From Nocardia brevicatena NBRC 12119 (GTDB lineage: Bacteria > Actinomycetota > Actinomycetes > Mycobacteriales > Mycobacteriaceae), in NCBI RefSeq assembly GCF_000308495.1, contig NZ_BAFU01000049.1:35490-99489 (forward strand): a stretch of DNA of 64,000 nucleotides. Reading direction: 5' to 3'. Shown in pieces: positions 53,559 to 62,025 of this stretch. How positions within the stretch are numbered: position 1 is the stretch's first letter; each line of letters starts with the position of its first letter. The position numbers were made by a program, and so were the translations under genes. The notes under the pieces were generated by a model. It did no database searches, was not told the origin of the DNA, and was given only the letters and a program-made list of their open reading frames with translations.

Positions 53559-53623
53559 GGTGGTGCGATGGTCGCGACCACACCGGGGAGAAAGCCCTGC
53601 TACCTGGATCGAAGTTCACCGAC

Positions 53624-53911
53624 CTACGTATGACGGGTGGTGCGCCGGGCGGCTTTCCTCGGTGGCGCGGCCGGTGTTTCCGGCCGCGCCCCGACGGTGC
53701 CGTTGTGGTCTTGTTCGCGTCCTGGGAGGGGTAGGTCGCGCGGTTCGGTCCGGCGGTTCGGAGACGGTCCCGTATCCGGGTCCAGGTCGGCGTCCTCCGC
53801 CGCCCGCGTCCCGCCGTCCTCGGGCATATCGACGTCGAGGTCTTCGGGCGGAAGAACGTCCGGGGAGTCGGCGATGCCGGGTTCCGGCGGGATGTTCTCG
53901 GAAGATGTCAT
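53624..53911 (-). CDS. Small acidic disordered hypothetical protein
   Basis: 95 residues, rich in Pro, Glu, Asp and Arg with no hydrophobic core (for example PPEDLDVDMPEDGGTRAAED, then an Arg-rich tail RKAARRTTRH). The composition suggests an intrinsically disordered protein. The start is the ATG at 53911 with a weak Shine-Dalgarno. It has its own hairpin downstream. It could be a real small gene, but codon use is the only support. Confidence 0.45.
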   Translation of the reverse strand: MTSSENIPPEPGIADSPDVLPPEDLDVDMPEDGGTRAAEDADLDPDTGPSPNRRTEPRDLPLPGREQDHNGTVGARPETPAAPPRKAARRTTRHT

Positions 53912-54007
53912 GGTGTCCGGCTGCCCGCTACCCGGATGCCCATGCCCGGCTGCACCGCGCCGCTACCACCCGAAGCGGCCGGCGGGCCGCACGGTCGCGG
54001 CGAACGG

Positions 54008-55539
54008 TCAGCTGTTCGGGATGAGGGTGTACTTCGTGGAAAGGAACTCGTGGATGCCCTCGAAGCCGCCCTCGCGGCCGACGCCCGACTGCTTGACGCC
54101 TCCGAAGGGTGCCGCGGCATTGGAGACCACACCGGTGTTCAGACCCATCATGCCCGTCTCGAGCCGGTCGATCATGCGATGGCCGCGCGCGAGGTCCTGT
54201 GTGTACACATAGGAGACGAGACCGTATTCGGTGTTGTTCGCGAGTTCGACCGCCTCCTCCTCGGTGGAGAATGTCGCGATCGCGAGAACGGGACCGAAGA
54301 TCTCCTCACGGAGGATATCGCTGACGCCGGTGACGCCGGTGACGACGGTCGGCTCGTAGAAGCTGCCGGGACCGTCGATCTTCGCGCCACCGGTGAGCAC
54401 CACCGCACCACGGGCCGTGGCGTCGGCGACGAGTTCGGCGGCCTTGTCCACCGCGTCGTCATCGATGAGGGGGCCGATCGCCACGCCTTCCTCGGTGCCG
54501 CGACCGACCTTCATCGTCTCCACTCGCGCGGTGATCCGCTGCGCGAACTCGGCCGCCACCGCCTCATGCACAATGAACCGGTTCGCGGCCGTGCACGCCT
54601 GTCCGATATTGCGGAACTTCGCCGTGAGCGCTCCCTCGGCGGCCTCGTCGAGGTCGGCGTCGGTGAACACGAGGAAGGGCGCATTGCCGCCGAGCTCCAC
54701 CGACACGCGCAGCACATTGTCGGCGGCCTGGGCGATGAGCCGGTGGCCGACCTCGGTCGCCCCGGTGAACGAGAGCTTCCGTAACCTGGGGTCGGCGATG
54801 ATCGGCGCCGAGACGCGGCTCGACGAGGCGGAGGTCACGACATTCACCACGCCGGCGGGCAGCCCCGCGTCCACGAGCAGCTGTGTGAAGAACAGGGTGG
54901 TCAACGGGGTCAGCTGCGGGGGTTTGGTCACGACCGTGCACCCCGCGGCGAGCGCGGGGGCGATCTTGCGGGTCGCCATCGCGAAGGGGAAGTTCCACGG
55001 GGTGATGAAGAACGAGGGTCCCACCGGCCGTTGCGAGACGACCATCCGCCCGGTTCCCTCGGGATTGAGCCCGTACCTGCCGTGGATGCGGACCGCCTCT
55101 TCGCTGAACCAGCGCAGGAACTCGCCGCCGTAGTCGACTTCGCCCGGGCCTCGGCCAGCGGCTTGCCCATTTCCACCGTCATCAGCAGCGCGAGATCTTC
55201 CTTGCGCTCCCGCACGAGTTCCCATGAGTTCGGCGAGGCGGGGGTCACGGGACTCGACCAGGTCGGCGATGCGGTGCAGCACGCGCGAGCGCTCGCGGGG
55301 CAGCAGCTTCGGCCACGGGCCGTCGGTAAACGCCTTCCGGGCCGCCGCGCCGCGACGGCGCGATCGATATCGGCCTTCTTACCCGCGGCGGCCCGCACGT
55401 AGGTTTCGTTCGAGACCGGGTCGAGCACGTCGAAGGTATCGCCGTCGACGGAGTCGACGAACGACCCGCCGATGTAGTGGCGGATGCGGTCGGGGAGACC
55501 GGCGGGGACGTGATGCCGGCGCGGTGCGCTGTCGGCCAT
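54008..55539 (-). pseudogene. Chimeric, frameshifted aldehyde dehydrogenase
   Basis: From the ATG at 55539 (AGGAGG upstream) the N-terminal 65 residues read like HpaE-type semialdehyde dehydrogenases: RHYIGGSFVDSVDGDTFDVLDPVSNETYVRAAAGKKADIDRAVAA. The frame shifts near 55350 and continues KAFTDGPWPKLLPRERSRVLHRIADLVESRDPRLAEL. Near 55216-55230, at a GAGTT direct repeat, it jumps to RERKEDLALLMTVEMGKPLAEARA, which is GabD-type (succinate semialdehyde dehydrogenase). Near 55143 it shifts again. The remaining 380 residues are an intact GabD-like core with ELGGNAPFLVF and the catalytic Cys of GQACTAANRF. So two paralogues seem joined, with added one-base losses. Confidence 0.75.
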
Positions 55540-55599
55540 GGGATTCCTCCTGAGTGAGGTCGGGTAGGGATCAGTCGGGGGCGCGGCGAGCCCGAGGCC

Positions 55600-56190
55600 G
55601 TCCGTGTCGTGGTCGCGCCGGCCGAGATAGGCCTCCATGGTTCGCCAGCGGTGCCGGCGTGCGGCCATCTCGATCTCCAGCGGATCGGCCCGGCGGCGGA
55701 TGAGGTCGATGATCCGGTCGTGCTCGTCCACCGATTCGCGGGCCCGGCGGGGAACGAAGGCGAAGGTCGACGAGCGCAGGCCGGACATCCGGGTCCAGCC
55801 GCGGTGCACCAGGTCGCGGATATGCGGGTTGGGGCAGGGCTCGAACAGCACGGCGTGGAACTGCTCGTTGATCATCGTGAACAGGTTCGGTCGAAATCGT
55901 CGAGCAGTTCCCGCAGCCGTCTGTTGACGGTGGCGGCGCGGTCGAGGTCGGCGTCGGTGAGATGCGGCACCGCCAAGGCGGTGGCGATCCCTTCGACGAC
56001 GCCGAGTGTCTGCATCGTGTGCAGGTATTCGGTCCGGTCGATCTGCGCGACGCGGGCGCCGACATTGCGTTCGAACTCGACCAGGGCTTCGGCCTCGAGG
56101 CGTCGGATGGCCTCCCGCACCGGTACGACGCTCATGTCCAGTGATTCGGCGATCGACCCGAGGACGAGCCGGTAGCCGGGGACGAACCGC
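55600..56190 (-). pseudogene. GntR-family (FCD) regulator remnant
   Basis: The winged-helix end PGYRLVLGSIAESLDMSVVPVREAIRRLEAEALVEFERNVGARV is followed by the FCD domain HTMQTLGVVEGIATALAVPHL. A loss of one C near 55885 (DDFD-PNLF) moves the frame, after which NLFTMINEQFHAVLFEPCPNPHIRDLVHRGW and ESVDEHDRIIDLIRRRADPLEIEMAARRH complete it. About 30 N-terminal residues are missing, and the protein begins directly out of the RraA remnant. No stop lies between the FCD frame and the aldehyde dehydrogenase ATG. It probably once controlled the aromatic-acid genes that decayed here. Confidence 0.75.
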
Positions 56191-56195
56191 GGTCG

Positions 56196-56587
56196 GCGAT
56201 GTAGCCGCCGCCGTGGCTGCGGAAGAGGTCCTCACGATTCGGTATGAAGCGCAATGTCTTCGCCGTACCGACCAGCTTGGTCCCGGGTCGAATGGGGCGT
56301 ACGTCGTCGATGGAGACGTTGTCGAGGCCGCGCTTGCGCAGCGCTTGCGACAGGCCCGCCACCGGGGCCTTCATCAGTTTCGCGCGGAGTTCGGGGGAGA
56401 GGGCGGGGGTCCCCGGTTCGTCGGGCAGGCCCGCGGCGGTGCGCGATCCCCACGCCTCCTCGCGTTGCCGGTCGTCGACCGAGGGCAGCGAGCCGAGCAG
56501 CGGGATCGAAGGAGCCGGGGCCTTCGATCCGGGACGCGGGTCGGGACTCGGCGTGAACGCTCGTCGCAGGAGTTTATGACGGTAGTC
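56196..56587 (-). pseudogene. N-terminal remnant of an RraA-like aldolase
   Basis: The frame is open after a TAA at 56590. It reads SPELRAKLMKAPVAGLSQALRKRGLDNVSIDDVRPIRPGTKLVGTAKTLRFIPNREDLFRSHGGGY, the first 65 residues of the RraA-like/HMG-aldolase family. Right after HGGGY the sequence becomes the GntR remnant. The catalytic domain (usually about 140 more residues) is absent. The upstream part (IPLLGSLPSVDDRQREEAWG) is not recognised. A deletion joined the two genes. Confidence 0.7.
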
Positions 56588-56765
56588 TTATCCGAGGTTT
56601 TCGTCCTTGCATGCCGTGGCACGAATTAGAGTGGTTGCGCTGTGGAATATCAGGTGCCGGCGTGGGTTCGCGCTCGACGAGGTGCCCGAGGCGCCGGCGT
56701 ACGTCGGTGAGGGCGCGCCCTCGGCAAGGTGGTGGTCGAGGTCGATCGGGAATAGGTTGTCACGC

Positions 56766-57446
56766 ATGGCCCTGTGGTATGAGCCCGATATTTCGAAAGC
56801 CCGCTGGTTCACCGACAGTGGTGATTCGTGGTCGCGGCTGTGCTCGACCGGGCCGAGTGGTTTCGCACGATATGCCCGGCTGTTCCATCCGCCCGACCCG
56901 GACGACGATCCCGCCGACCCGGATCCGATCTCCTACCGGGAGGGCGACCTCCCCGAGGACGCGCTGCGGCGGTTGATCGGAATTCTCGCTTGCCACACCG
57001 ATACACCGGACGACTGCTACTTCGGGCTGTGGGACGGTTTCGGCGATATCCACGGTGGTTCCGCGGTCATCATGGCCACCCTGTCGGACGGTCTCGACGA
57101 TCCGCCTTCCGCGCCCACCGTCCCGCCGGCCTTCCCACCCGAAGTGATCGAGGGGCCGCGGTTGCGGATTCCGGCACGTGATTACATCTTGTTCCGCGGA
57201 CCGGTGAGTGAGGCCGGGCAGTGGGGTGCCGCCGAGCTGCTACCGGGTCTGCGGCGCCGGATCAACAGTCCCAATCTCATATGGCCCGCGGATCGGAAGT
57301 GGTTCGTCGCCACCGAGATCGACCTGCCCTGGACCGGTGTAGCCGGCAGCGTCGAACTCGTCGACACCTTGGCCACCGATCCGGTACTGGATGTGGAGGA
57401 CATCGACCCGGCCGCGAGCCCGACCTACTGGCGCAACGAATCCTGA
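56766..57446 (+). CDS. Conserved nocardial hypothetical protein
   Basis: 226 residues, soluble, with no Cys pair and no signal peptide. The pattern LWYEPDISKARWFTDSGDSWSRLCSTGPSGFARYARLFHPP at the start and LIWPADRKWFVATEIDLPWTGVAGSVELVDTLATDPVLDVEDI at the end is one I know as a frequent family of unknown function in Nocardia. Trp, Pro and Asp are abundant. ATG 56766 is the start of the conserved part; the longer frame from 56607 is not conserved. It lies in the decay zone but looks intact. Confidence 0.75.
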   Translation: MALWYEPDISKARWFTDSGDSWSRLCSTGPSGFARYARLFHPPDPDDDPADPDPISYREGDLPEDALRRLIGILACHTDTPDDCYFGLWDGFGDIHGGSAVIMATLSDGLDDPPSAPTVPPAFPPEVIEGPRLRIPARDYILFRGPVSEAGQWGAAELLPGLRRRINSPNLIWPADRKWFVATEIDLPWTGVAGSVELVDTLATDPVLDVEDIDPAASPTYWRNES

Positions 57447-57576
57447 TTTCCCGCCGGCCACCCCACGCGTGGCTCTCGGAATCGGGACACCATCGGCGCG
57501 GGACGGGACCGACCACAAGACAGCGCCTATCTCCGCCGCGGTCGGCGTATTTTACCGGCGGGCAGGAACTTCGCCG

Positions 57577-57602
57577 GGTTTGACATTTCTCTTGCCGGGA
57601 AT
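57577..57602 (+). promoter_or_regulatory. Candidate SigF/SigB-type promoter
   Basis: GGTTT (57577-57581), a 15-base spacer and GGGAAT (57597-57602) match the stress-sigma consensus GGTTT-N15-17-GGGTAT. It lies 26 bases upstream of the membrane-protein start at 57629. A TTGACA overlaps the -35 region but lacks a matching -10. Confidence 0.55.
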
Positions 57603-57628
57603 AGCGAGAGCATATTGTCCCTCGACCC

Positions 57629-58069
57629 ATGGGAATTGCCATGTTCATCATTCTCGGACTTGTCGTCACCGTCGCGGCTGTCGCGGCCGGTGTTGCCGGT
57701 GTCGCGGCCAATACCAGCGAGACCAACCAGCTGAACAGTGAGTTCTCGGTTTTCGACTACGGCTTCGCCGGAACCACCGGCGAACTCTTTCTCATCGGCA
57801 TCATCGTCGGTGTAGTCGGCGGCCTGGGAGCGAGCATGCTGTTCGCCGGCGCCTGGCGGTCCACCCGAAAGGGGGTGGAGACCCGGCGCGAACTGCGGCA
57901 GTCGCGGCGGGAAGTGGCCGCGGCGCAGCGCGATCTCGCAAAACAGCAGGAACCGACGAGGAAATCCGCGGTAGCGGGCCCCCGCACGCGCGAGCCGGCG
58001 TGGTCGGTGAACCGCTTCCTGCGTAAGTCGGACAAGGGCGCGCCCCGCGGCGCGGCCACGGCCGAGTAA
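57629..58069 (+). CDS. Small two-helix membrane protein
   Basis: 146 residues. Two hydrophobic segments (MFIILGLVVTVAAVAAGVAGVAA and TGELFLIGIIVGVVGGLGASMLFAGAW) are followed by a basic helical tail (RRELRQSRREVAAAQRDLAKQQ), a layout like LapA-type stress membrane proteins. The start at 57629 is taken; ATG 57641 is an alternative. The promoter-like GGTTT-N15-GGGAAT upstream suggests control by a stress sigma factor. It is followed after 35 bp by the 51-residue membrane protein. Confidence 0.7.
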   Translation: MGIAMFIILGLVVTVAAVAAGVAGVAANTSETNQLNSEFSVFDYGFAGTTGELFLIGIIVGVVGGLGASMLFAGAWRSTRKGVETRRELRQSRREVAAAQRDLAKQQEPTRKSAVAGPRTREPAWSVNRFLRKSDKGAPRGAATAE

Positions 58070-58104
58070 GTACCGGCCGGATATCGAAAAAGGAGAAATT
58101 CGTC

Positions 58105-58260
58105 ATGATCGTTCTCGGACTTGTGCTGCTCATCGTCGGTTATCTGCTTCACATCGGATTGCTCAGCACCATCGGCGTCGTCCTGCTCGTCGTCGGTGCG
58201 GTGTTGGCCATCGCCGGAGCGGTGGGTCGCCCGATCGCGGGCCGCCGGCACTATTACTAA
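58105..58260 (+). CDS. 51-residue membrane protein (DUF6131-like)
   Basis: The peptide MIVLGLVLLIVGYLL starts with a strong hydrophobic helix and has a second one (LLSTIGVVLLVVGAVLAIAG), ending in GRRHYY. It resembles the small DUF6131 membrane proteins of actinobacteria. The ATG at 58105 has AGGAG about ten bases upstream. It follows the 146-residue protein by 35 bp, and a strong hairpin 15 bases past its stop ends the transcript. The function is unknown. Confidence 0.75.
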   Translation: MIVLGLVLLIVGYLLHIGLLSTIGVVLLVVGAVLAIAGAVGRPIAGRRHYY

Positions 58261-58274
58261 CCCTCGAGCGACAT

Positions 58275-58317
58275 GCGGCGGTGTGGATGGCTCCTGCCGA
58301 GCCATCCACACCGCCGC
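58275..58317 (+). terminator. Strong hairpin after the small membrane proteins
   Basis: Perfect 19-bp arms (58275-58293 and 58299-58317) with a 5-base loop CTGCC. It begins 15 bases past the stop of the 51-residue gene and is one of the strongest hairpins in the window. Confidence 0.75.
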
Positions 58318-58401
58318 GGGCTGTCGCGCTGCTCCATTCGTTTCGGTCGGTCGGCCCCGATCGTCCGGTCCAGGTCCCATTGAATGCTGTTCGTAGCGCA
58401 A

Positions 58402-58893
58402 CGAGACCGTCAGCGTGTTGGGCAGACCAACGCCCAGGATTCCGGCGATGCCCGAGAAGATCAGCAGCTTTCGGCTGCCGATACGGTCCGACAGCGCCCC
58501 GGTCGCCGCACGACCAGACATTCCCGTGGATAGCGCAGCAGTATCCGCGGGGCGCCGCGTTCCTCGGCGGTCGCGGTCGTCGCGGCTTCGGCCCGGTAGG
58601 ACGAGGATTCGTCCATGCCGCGGCGCAGCCACATGATGAAGGGGGCACCGAATGCGCCGACCGCGTACGGGATGCGCCTGCCCCCAGCTGTGCATCTGCT
58701 CCGACGTGAGGAACTGTTGCAGCATGATCGGCACCCCCAGCGCCACCGATTGACCCGCCACCAGCGTCATGTACCGGAAGCTGGAGTAGAAGCCACGCAT
58801 ACCGGGAGTGGCCACCTCGGACAGATCGTCGAGCGATCCGCGCACGATATTGCCGACAACGCGACGCTCCACAGCGAATTGTGCCGATCTCAT
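58402..58893 (-). pseudogene. Decayed MHS-family MFS transporter
   Basis: The pieces in order are ERRVVGNIVRGS (N-terminus), then directly LSEVATPGMRGFYSSFRYMTLVAGQSVALGVPIMLQQFLTSEQMHSWG (normally over 100 residues later), a frame change near 58680, RIPYAVGAFGAPFIMWLRRGMDES, and GALSDRIGSRKLLIFSGIAGILG in another frame. The pattern is that of metabolite:proton symporters of the MHS group (KgtP-like). At least two internal deletions and two frame changes are present, so it cannot be functional. It may have imported the substrate of the decayed catabolic genes at 54-56 kb. Confidence 0.7.
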
Positions 58894-59043
58894 CGGAATA
58901 CCCTGCGAGTATCCCCAAAACCGGTCGTACCCATGAGGCGAGGTCCGTCGGCCGTCCTCCCTCGGCCCTCGTGGCGGCGATTCGGCTCTTCCGAAGCGGG
59001 TATGCCCGCACCAGGCGGTTCACCGTACCGAAGGAGAGAGAGT

Positions 59044-59487
59044 ATGCCGCACTCCAACCGCACCCCTCGTCTTGCCTTGCTCACGGCCGCCCTGCTCGTG
59101 GGCGCAATTGCGACAGGGTGCTCCGATAACAACGACAACGGCTCCGAGGCCGCGCCGTCGACGAGCAACCCCCTCCCGACCCTTACCATGAGCCCCGAGG
59201 CGGAAGACGACACCATCACCCCCGAGGCCTCCCGGCAATTGTGCGACATGATCGGCACCGAGATCGACAATTGGCATGATCAGGGCCCCATCGTGGCCCG
59301 GGTCAGCTTCAACGGCACCGTTCAGAACTGGGCGGCCCGCAACAATGGCCTCAATGACGAGGTTATCGCCGATAATTCCATCATCGACACCGTCACCACC
59401 CAGACCTGCCCGGACGTACGCAATCAAGCACTCGGTGTGCTGGATGTGCCCGACCTGGCCTCGGCCCTGGTCGGCTTCGGCGGGTAA
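59044..59487 (+). CDS. Small lipoprotein
   Basis: 147 residues. The signal peptide (RLALLTAALLVGAIATGC) ends in a lipobox, with Cys26 as the lipidation site. A low-complexity linker (SDNNDNGSEAAPSTSNP) leads to a small helical domain with two Cys (RQLCDMIGTEIDNW, TVTTQTCPDVRNQAL). It resembles small Nocardia and Mycobacterium lipoproteins of unknown function. The ATG at 59044 has GGAGAGAG just upstream. It stands alone. Confidence 0.78.
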   Translation: MPHSNRTPRLALLTAALLVGAIATGCSDNNDNGSEAAPSTSNPLPTLTMSPEAEDDTITPEASRQLCDMIGTEIDNWHDQGPIVARVSFNGTVQNWAARNNGLNDEVIADNSIIDTVTTQTCPDVRNQALGVLDVPDLASALVGFGG

Positions 59488-59879
59488 CCCCGCACAAGTC
59501 GGCGGTCCCGATCGGTGAGGTCGGCGATCAGGGCGGTGGCTTCGATCGCGATCCGCCTGTCGGGTCCGCCGGTGTGACGCGGTCGATGGCTCGACCACGC
59601 CTACCGGGTAGGGCATTCGCACGGCGTGTCGACCTGGGAAACTCTGACCGGCAGGGTATTTCGATCTCTCGATCGTCGATCTCCAGTCGCCGCGGGAAGC
59701 ATGGCCGACGGGCAAATCCTCTCCATCCCTCGAAGTATCGTGCGAGTGAGGATGGCGTCGATATGCCAGGTCTTTCGTCGCCCGCTTCTCGTTCCCCTCG
59801 GCGCGGAGACCCATCGGGGGTCTGCCGAGTGGCCCACCGACAGGTCGCAGAGCGCCGATGGCCCTGTGTGCCGCTGTAA
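59488..59879. other. 392-bp gap
   Basis: I see nothing coding and no strong hairpin in this stretch before the P450 relic. Confidence 0.35.
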
Positions 59880-60093
59880 TCCGAGGAGATCACCTGATCG
59901 TCGTGCCGCGCCTACCGGGAATGCGCGTCGATACGACTCGCCGGTACCGGTCGAACCGGTTCCCGGAGTGCTCGCCACCCTCGTGCTCGGCTATCGCACC
60001 GCTGTGCGAGTCCTATACGACCCCGAGCGCTTTCCGAAGGATCCGTATCGGGCAGTTGTGGACCTGGAGTCACTCGACAGCCTGAGCCGGTAG
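59880..60093 (+). pseudogene. N-terminal P450 relic
   Basis: One frame reads RRYDSPVPVEPVPGVLATLVLGYRTAVRVLYDPERFPKDP, which is close to the usual RYG-LVPVELAPGVPATLVLGYR-A-RIL-DP-RF--DPR start of one nocardial P450 group. Just before it, out of frame, a stop interrupts what looks like PL-SEEIT. After the relic the frame stops at 60093. The rest of the P450 is gone. Confidence 0.55.
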
Positions 60094-60186
60094 CGCCCGC
60101 CAACCCGGTCGCGACGGGCGAACCGAGCGCACCGTGTTCGAGGAGAGGGGCGGCGACCCGCCGACCGTCGAATGGTTCTGCCGGAG

Positions 60187-60216
60187 ACGGCCGCGGCAGA
60201 TCACCGCCGCGGCCGT
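60187..60216 (-). terminator. Hairpin eight bases after the small gene at 60224
   Basis: ACGGCCGCGGC (60187-60197) and GCCGCGGCCGT (60206-60216) are perfect 11-base arms with an 8-base loop. On the minus strand it starts eight bases past the stop of the 56-codon ORF, which is the distance expected of an intrinsic terminator. Confidence 0.6.
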
Positions 60217-60223
60217 ATCTCGC

Positions 60224-60394
60224 TCAGCAGGCCCCGGAACCCGCGCCGGCGGACGACTGCGCGCCGGTTCGCATGACCTTCGCCCACCAATCCGCGAGCG
60301 GGCTGGGATCCGGCCAGACGGCCGCCGGTTCCGGGTCGGAAGCGTTCGCATGGGCCACCCGAGGCCGAGTCGAATCCATAGATATCGTCATCAT
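60224..60394 (-). CDS. Candidate 56-residue small protein
   Basis: The ORF begins ATGATG at 60394, with GGGGAG seven bases upstream, and ends in Cys just before a strong hairpin. The peptide begins MMTISMDSTRPRVAHANA, has a middle part AAVWPDPSPLADWWAKVMRTG and ends in SSAGAGSGAC. It is not hydrophobic enough for a membrane protein and has no signal peptide. A C-terminal Cys with a Gly/Ser/Ala-rich tail recalls some modified-peptide precursors, but no maturation enzyme lies next to it. I do not recognise a family. Confidence 0.5.
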   Translation of the reverse strand: MMTISMDSTRPRVAHANASDPEPAAVWPDPSPLADWWAKVMRTGAQSSAGAGSGAC

Positions 60395-60657
60395 CGATCG
60401 TCTCCCCAATCAGTCCCGGTATCGCCACCGGTCGCGAGCCGGATTCCCCGGTCGGGCGAAGATAAACAGTGTGGTGCGCCGTGGGGAAAACGTACGATCG
60501 CCGACCCGTCACATATTCGACCCATCGATGGGAGCCCACGCTGCCGTGAAGGTTTCTCGAAGCCGAGCGTCAGTCGCCGCAGGCGATATTGACCAGCGCA
60601 TGGCTGCGGCCTTCCGTCGCGTCCGCGAGCAGACCGTTTATCTCGGTGCGCTCGTCG

Positions 60658-62025
60658 TCACGCCCCACCAACATGGGCGTCAGTATAACGACCCGCGGTG
60701 TGCCGCGGCCGGTTCCGTGACCCCCCTCCCGGCCCCCTGTGGAAGCGATTGCGGCCGGGTTGGTTCCAGGTGTCTTCGAGCATGCGCGGCTTGCATGCCT
60801 GCCAGGCGCCGGCGAGCATGACGAACGCGGTGACGATGAGGAAGGCGAACGGAAGCCCCCAGGCGCCGGTCGAGGAGTGTAGCAGGCCGAACAGGAGGGG
60901 GCCGATGCAGGCGACGGTATAGCCGACGCCCTGGGTGAATCCCGACAGGGCGGCGGAACCGGCTGCTGTCTCGGTACGCAGATTGATCAGCGTCAGCGCC
61001 ATCGGGAAGGTCGACGGCCCTACCCCGATCAGCAGTACCCACACCAGCGGGGCGCTCATCGGTGCCCACAGCAGGCCGGCGAAGCCGACGAAATAGCAGA
61101 GGGCGCAGACGATTGCGACCGGGAACGGATTCGCGACCCGGCCGACGATCAGCGGCGCGGTCAAGGCGGCCACCAGGCCGATCAGGGCGAAGATGCCGAC
61201 CATGGTGCCGCCGAACGACGCGCTCGCCCCCGCGTCGGTGAAGATCGTCGGCAGCCAGGTGAAGACCGAGTAGGTGGTCAGCGAGGTCATGCCGAACATG
61301 ATGGCCATCCCCCACGCAACCGGCGACCGCCAGACCTTGCCGGCCGGTCGCTCGTGCACCGGCAGCGCGGTGGTGTCGGCCTTGGCGTGACCGCGGCGAT
61401 CACGCAACACGCCCCACCACGGCAGGACAGCGGCGAAACCGAGCAATGCCCACAGGCCCAGCGAGATCCGCCAGCCATGCGCCTCGGCGATCGGCACCGC
61501 GACCAGGGCCGGCACCATGGTTCCCAGCTGCACCATCACGATGTAGATCGAACTCAGCAGTGCCGGCCGATCCGGAAAATACCGCTTCACCAGCGGTGGG
61601 ATCACCACATTGCCGATACCCATACCGGTTAGGGCCAGCGCCGAGAAGACCAGCAGTTCCCAGGTGTCCGGCACCAGCGCGCGGGCGGCGGAGCCGATAC
61701 CGGTCATGAGCATCGCGAGCAGCGCGGTCCCCTCCAGCCCGAAACGCCGCACGAAGACCGGGGTCAGCAGGCCTGCGAGGGCGAACATGGCGGTCGGGAT
61801 CATGCCGAAGACGCCGACGACGGCGGTGGAATAGCCGATATCCTCACCGATTCGGGTGGCCAGCGGCGTGAAGGCGGTGACGGCGACACGCAGTGTGAGC
61901 GCGGATACGATGATCGCGGCGAGAACCAGCAGCCGTCCCTCGGTGAGGTGGCGTTTTCCGCCGAGTTCGTTTGCGGTCGTCGGCCGGTCGGAGGAATGAG
62001 TCGTTTCGTCGCAAGCCAGGGTCAC
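60658..62025 (-). CDS. CynX/NimT-type MFS transporter
   Basis: 455 residues with 12 hydrophobic helices. The pattern SALTLRVAVTAFTPLATRIGEDIGYSTAVVGVFGMIPTAMFALAGLLTPVFVRRFGLE and the later MGIGNVVIPPLVKRYFPDRPALLSSIYIVMVQLGTMVPALV is typical of the cyanate/nitroimidazole permease group. The GTG at 62025 lies six bases after TATGAT (62037-62032), so the mRNA is probably leaderless. The C-terminal 30 residues are basic and not conserved. The substrate is unknown; members export or import small organic anions. Confidence 0.88.
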   Translation of the reverse strand: MTLACDETTHSSDRPTTANELGGKRHLTEGRLLVLAAIIVSALTLRVAVTAFTPLATRIGEDIGYSTAVVGVFGMIPTAMFALAGLLTPVFVRRFGLEGTALLAMLMTGIGSAARALVPDTWELLVFSALALTGMGIGNVVIPPLVKRYFPDRPALLSSIYIVMVQLGTMVPALVAVPIAEAHGWRISLGLWALLGFAAVLPWWGVLRDRRGHAKADTTALPVHERPAGKVWRSPVAWGMAIMFGMTSLTTYSVFTWLPTIFTDAGASASFGGTMVGIFALIGLVAALTAPLIVGRVANPFPVAIVCALCYFVGFAGLLWAPMSAPLVWVLLIGVGPSTFPMALTLINLRTETAAGSAALSGFTQGVGYTVACIGPLLFGLLHSSTGAWGLPFAFLIVTAFVMLAGAWQACKPRMLEDTWNQPGRNRFHRGPGGGSRNRPRHTAGRYTDAHVGGA

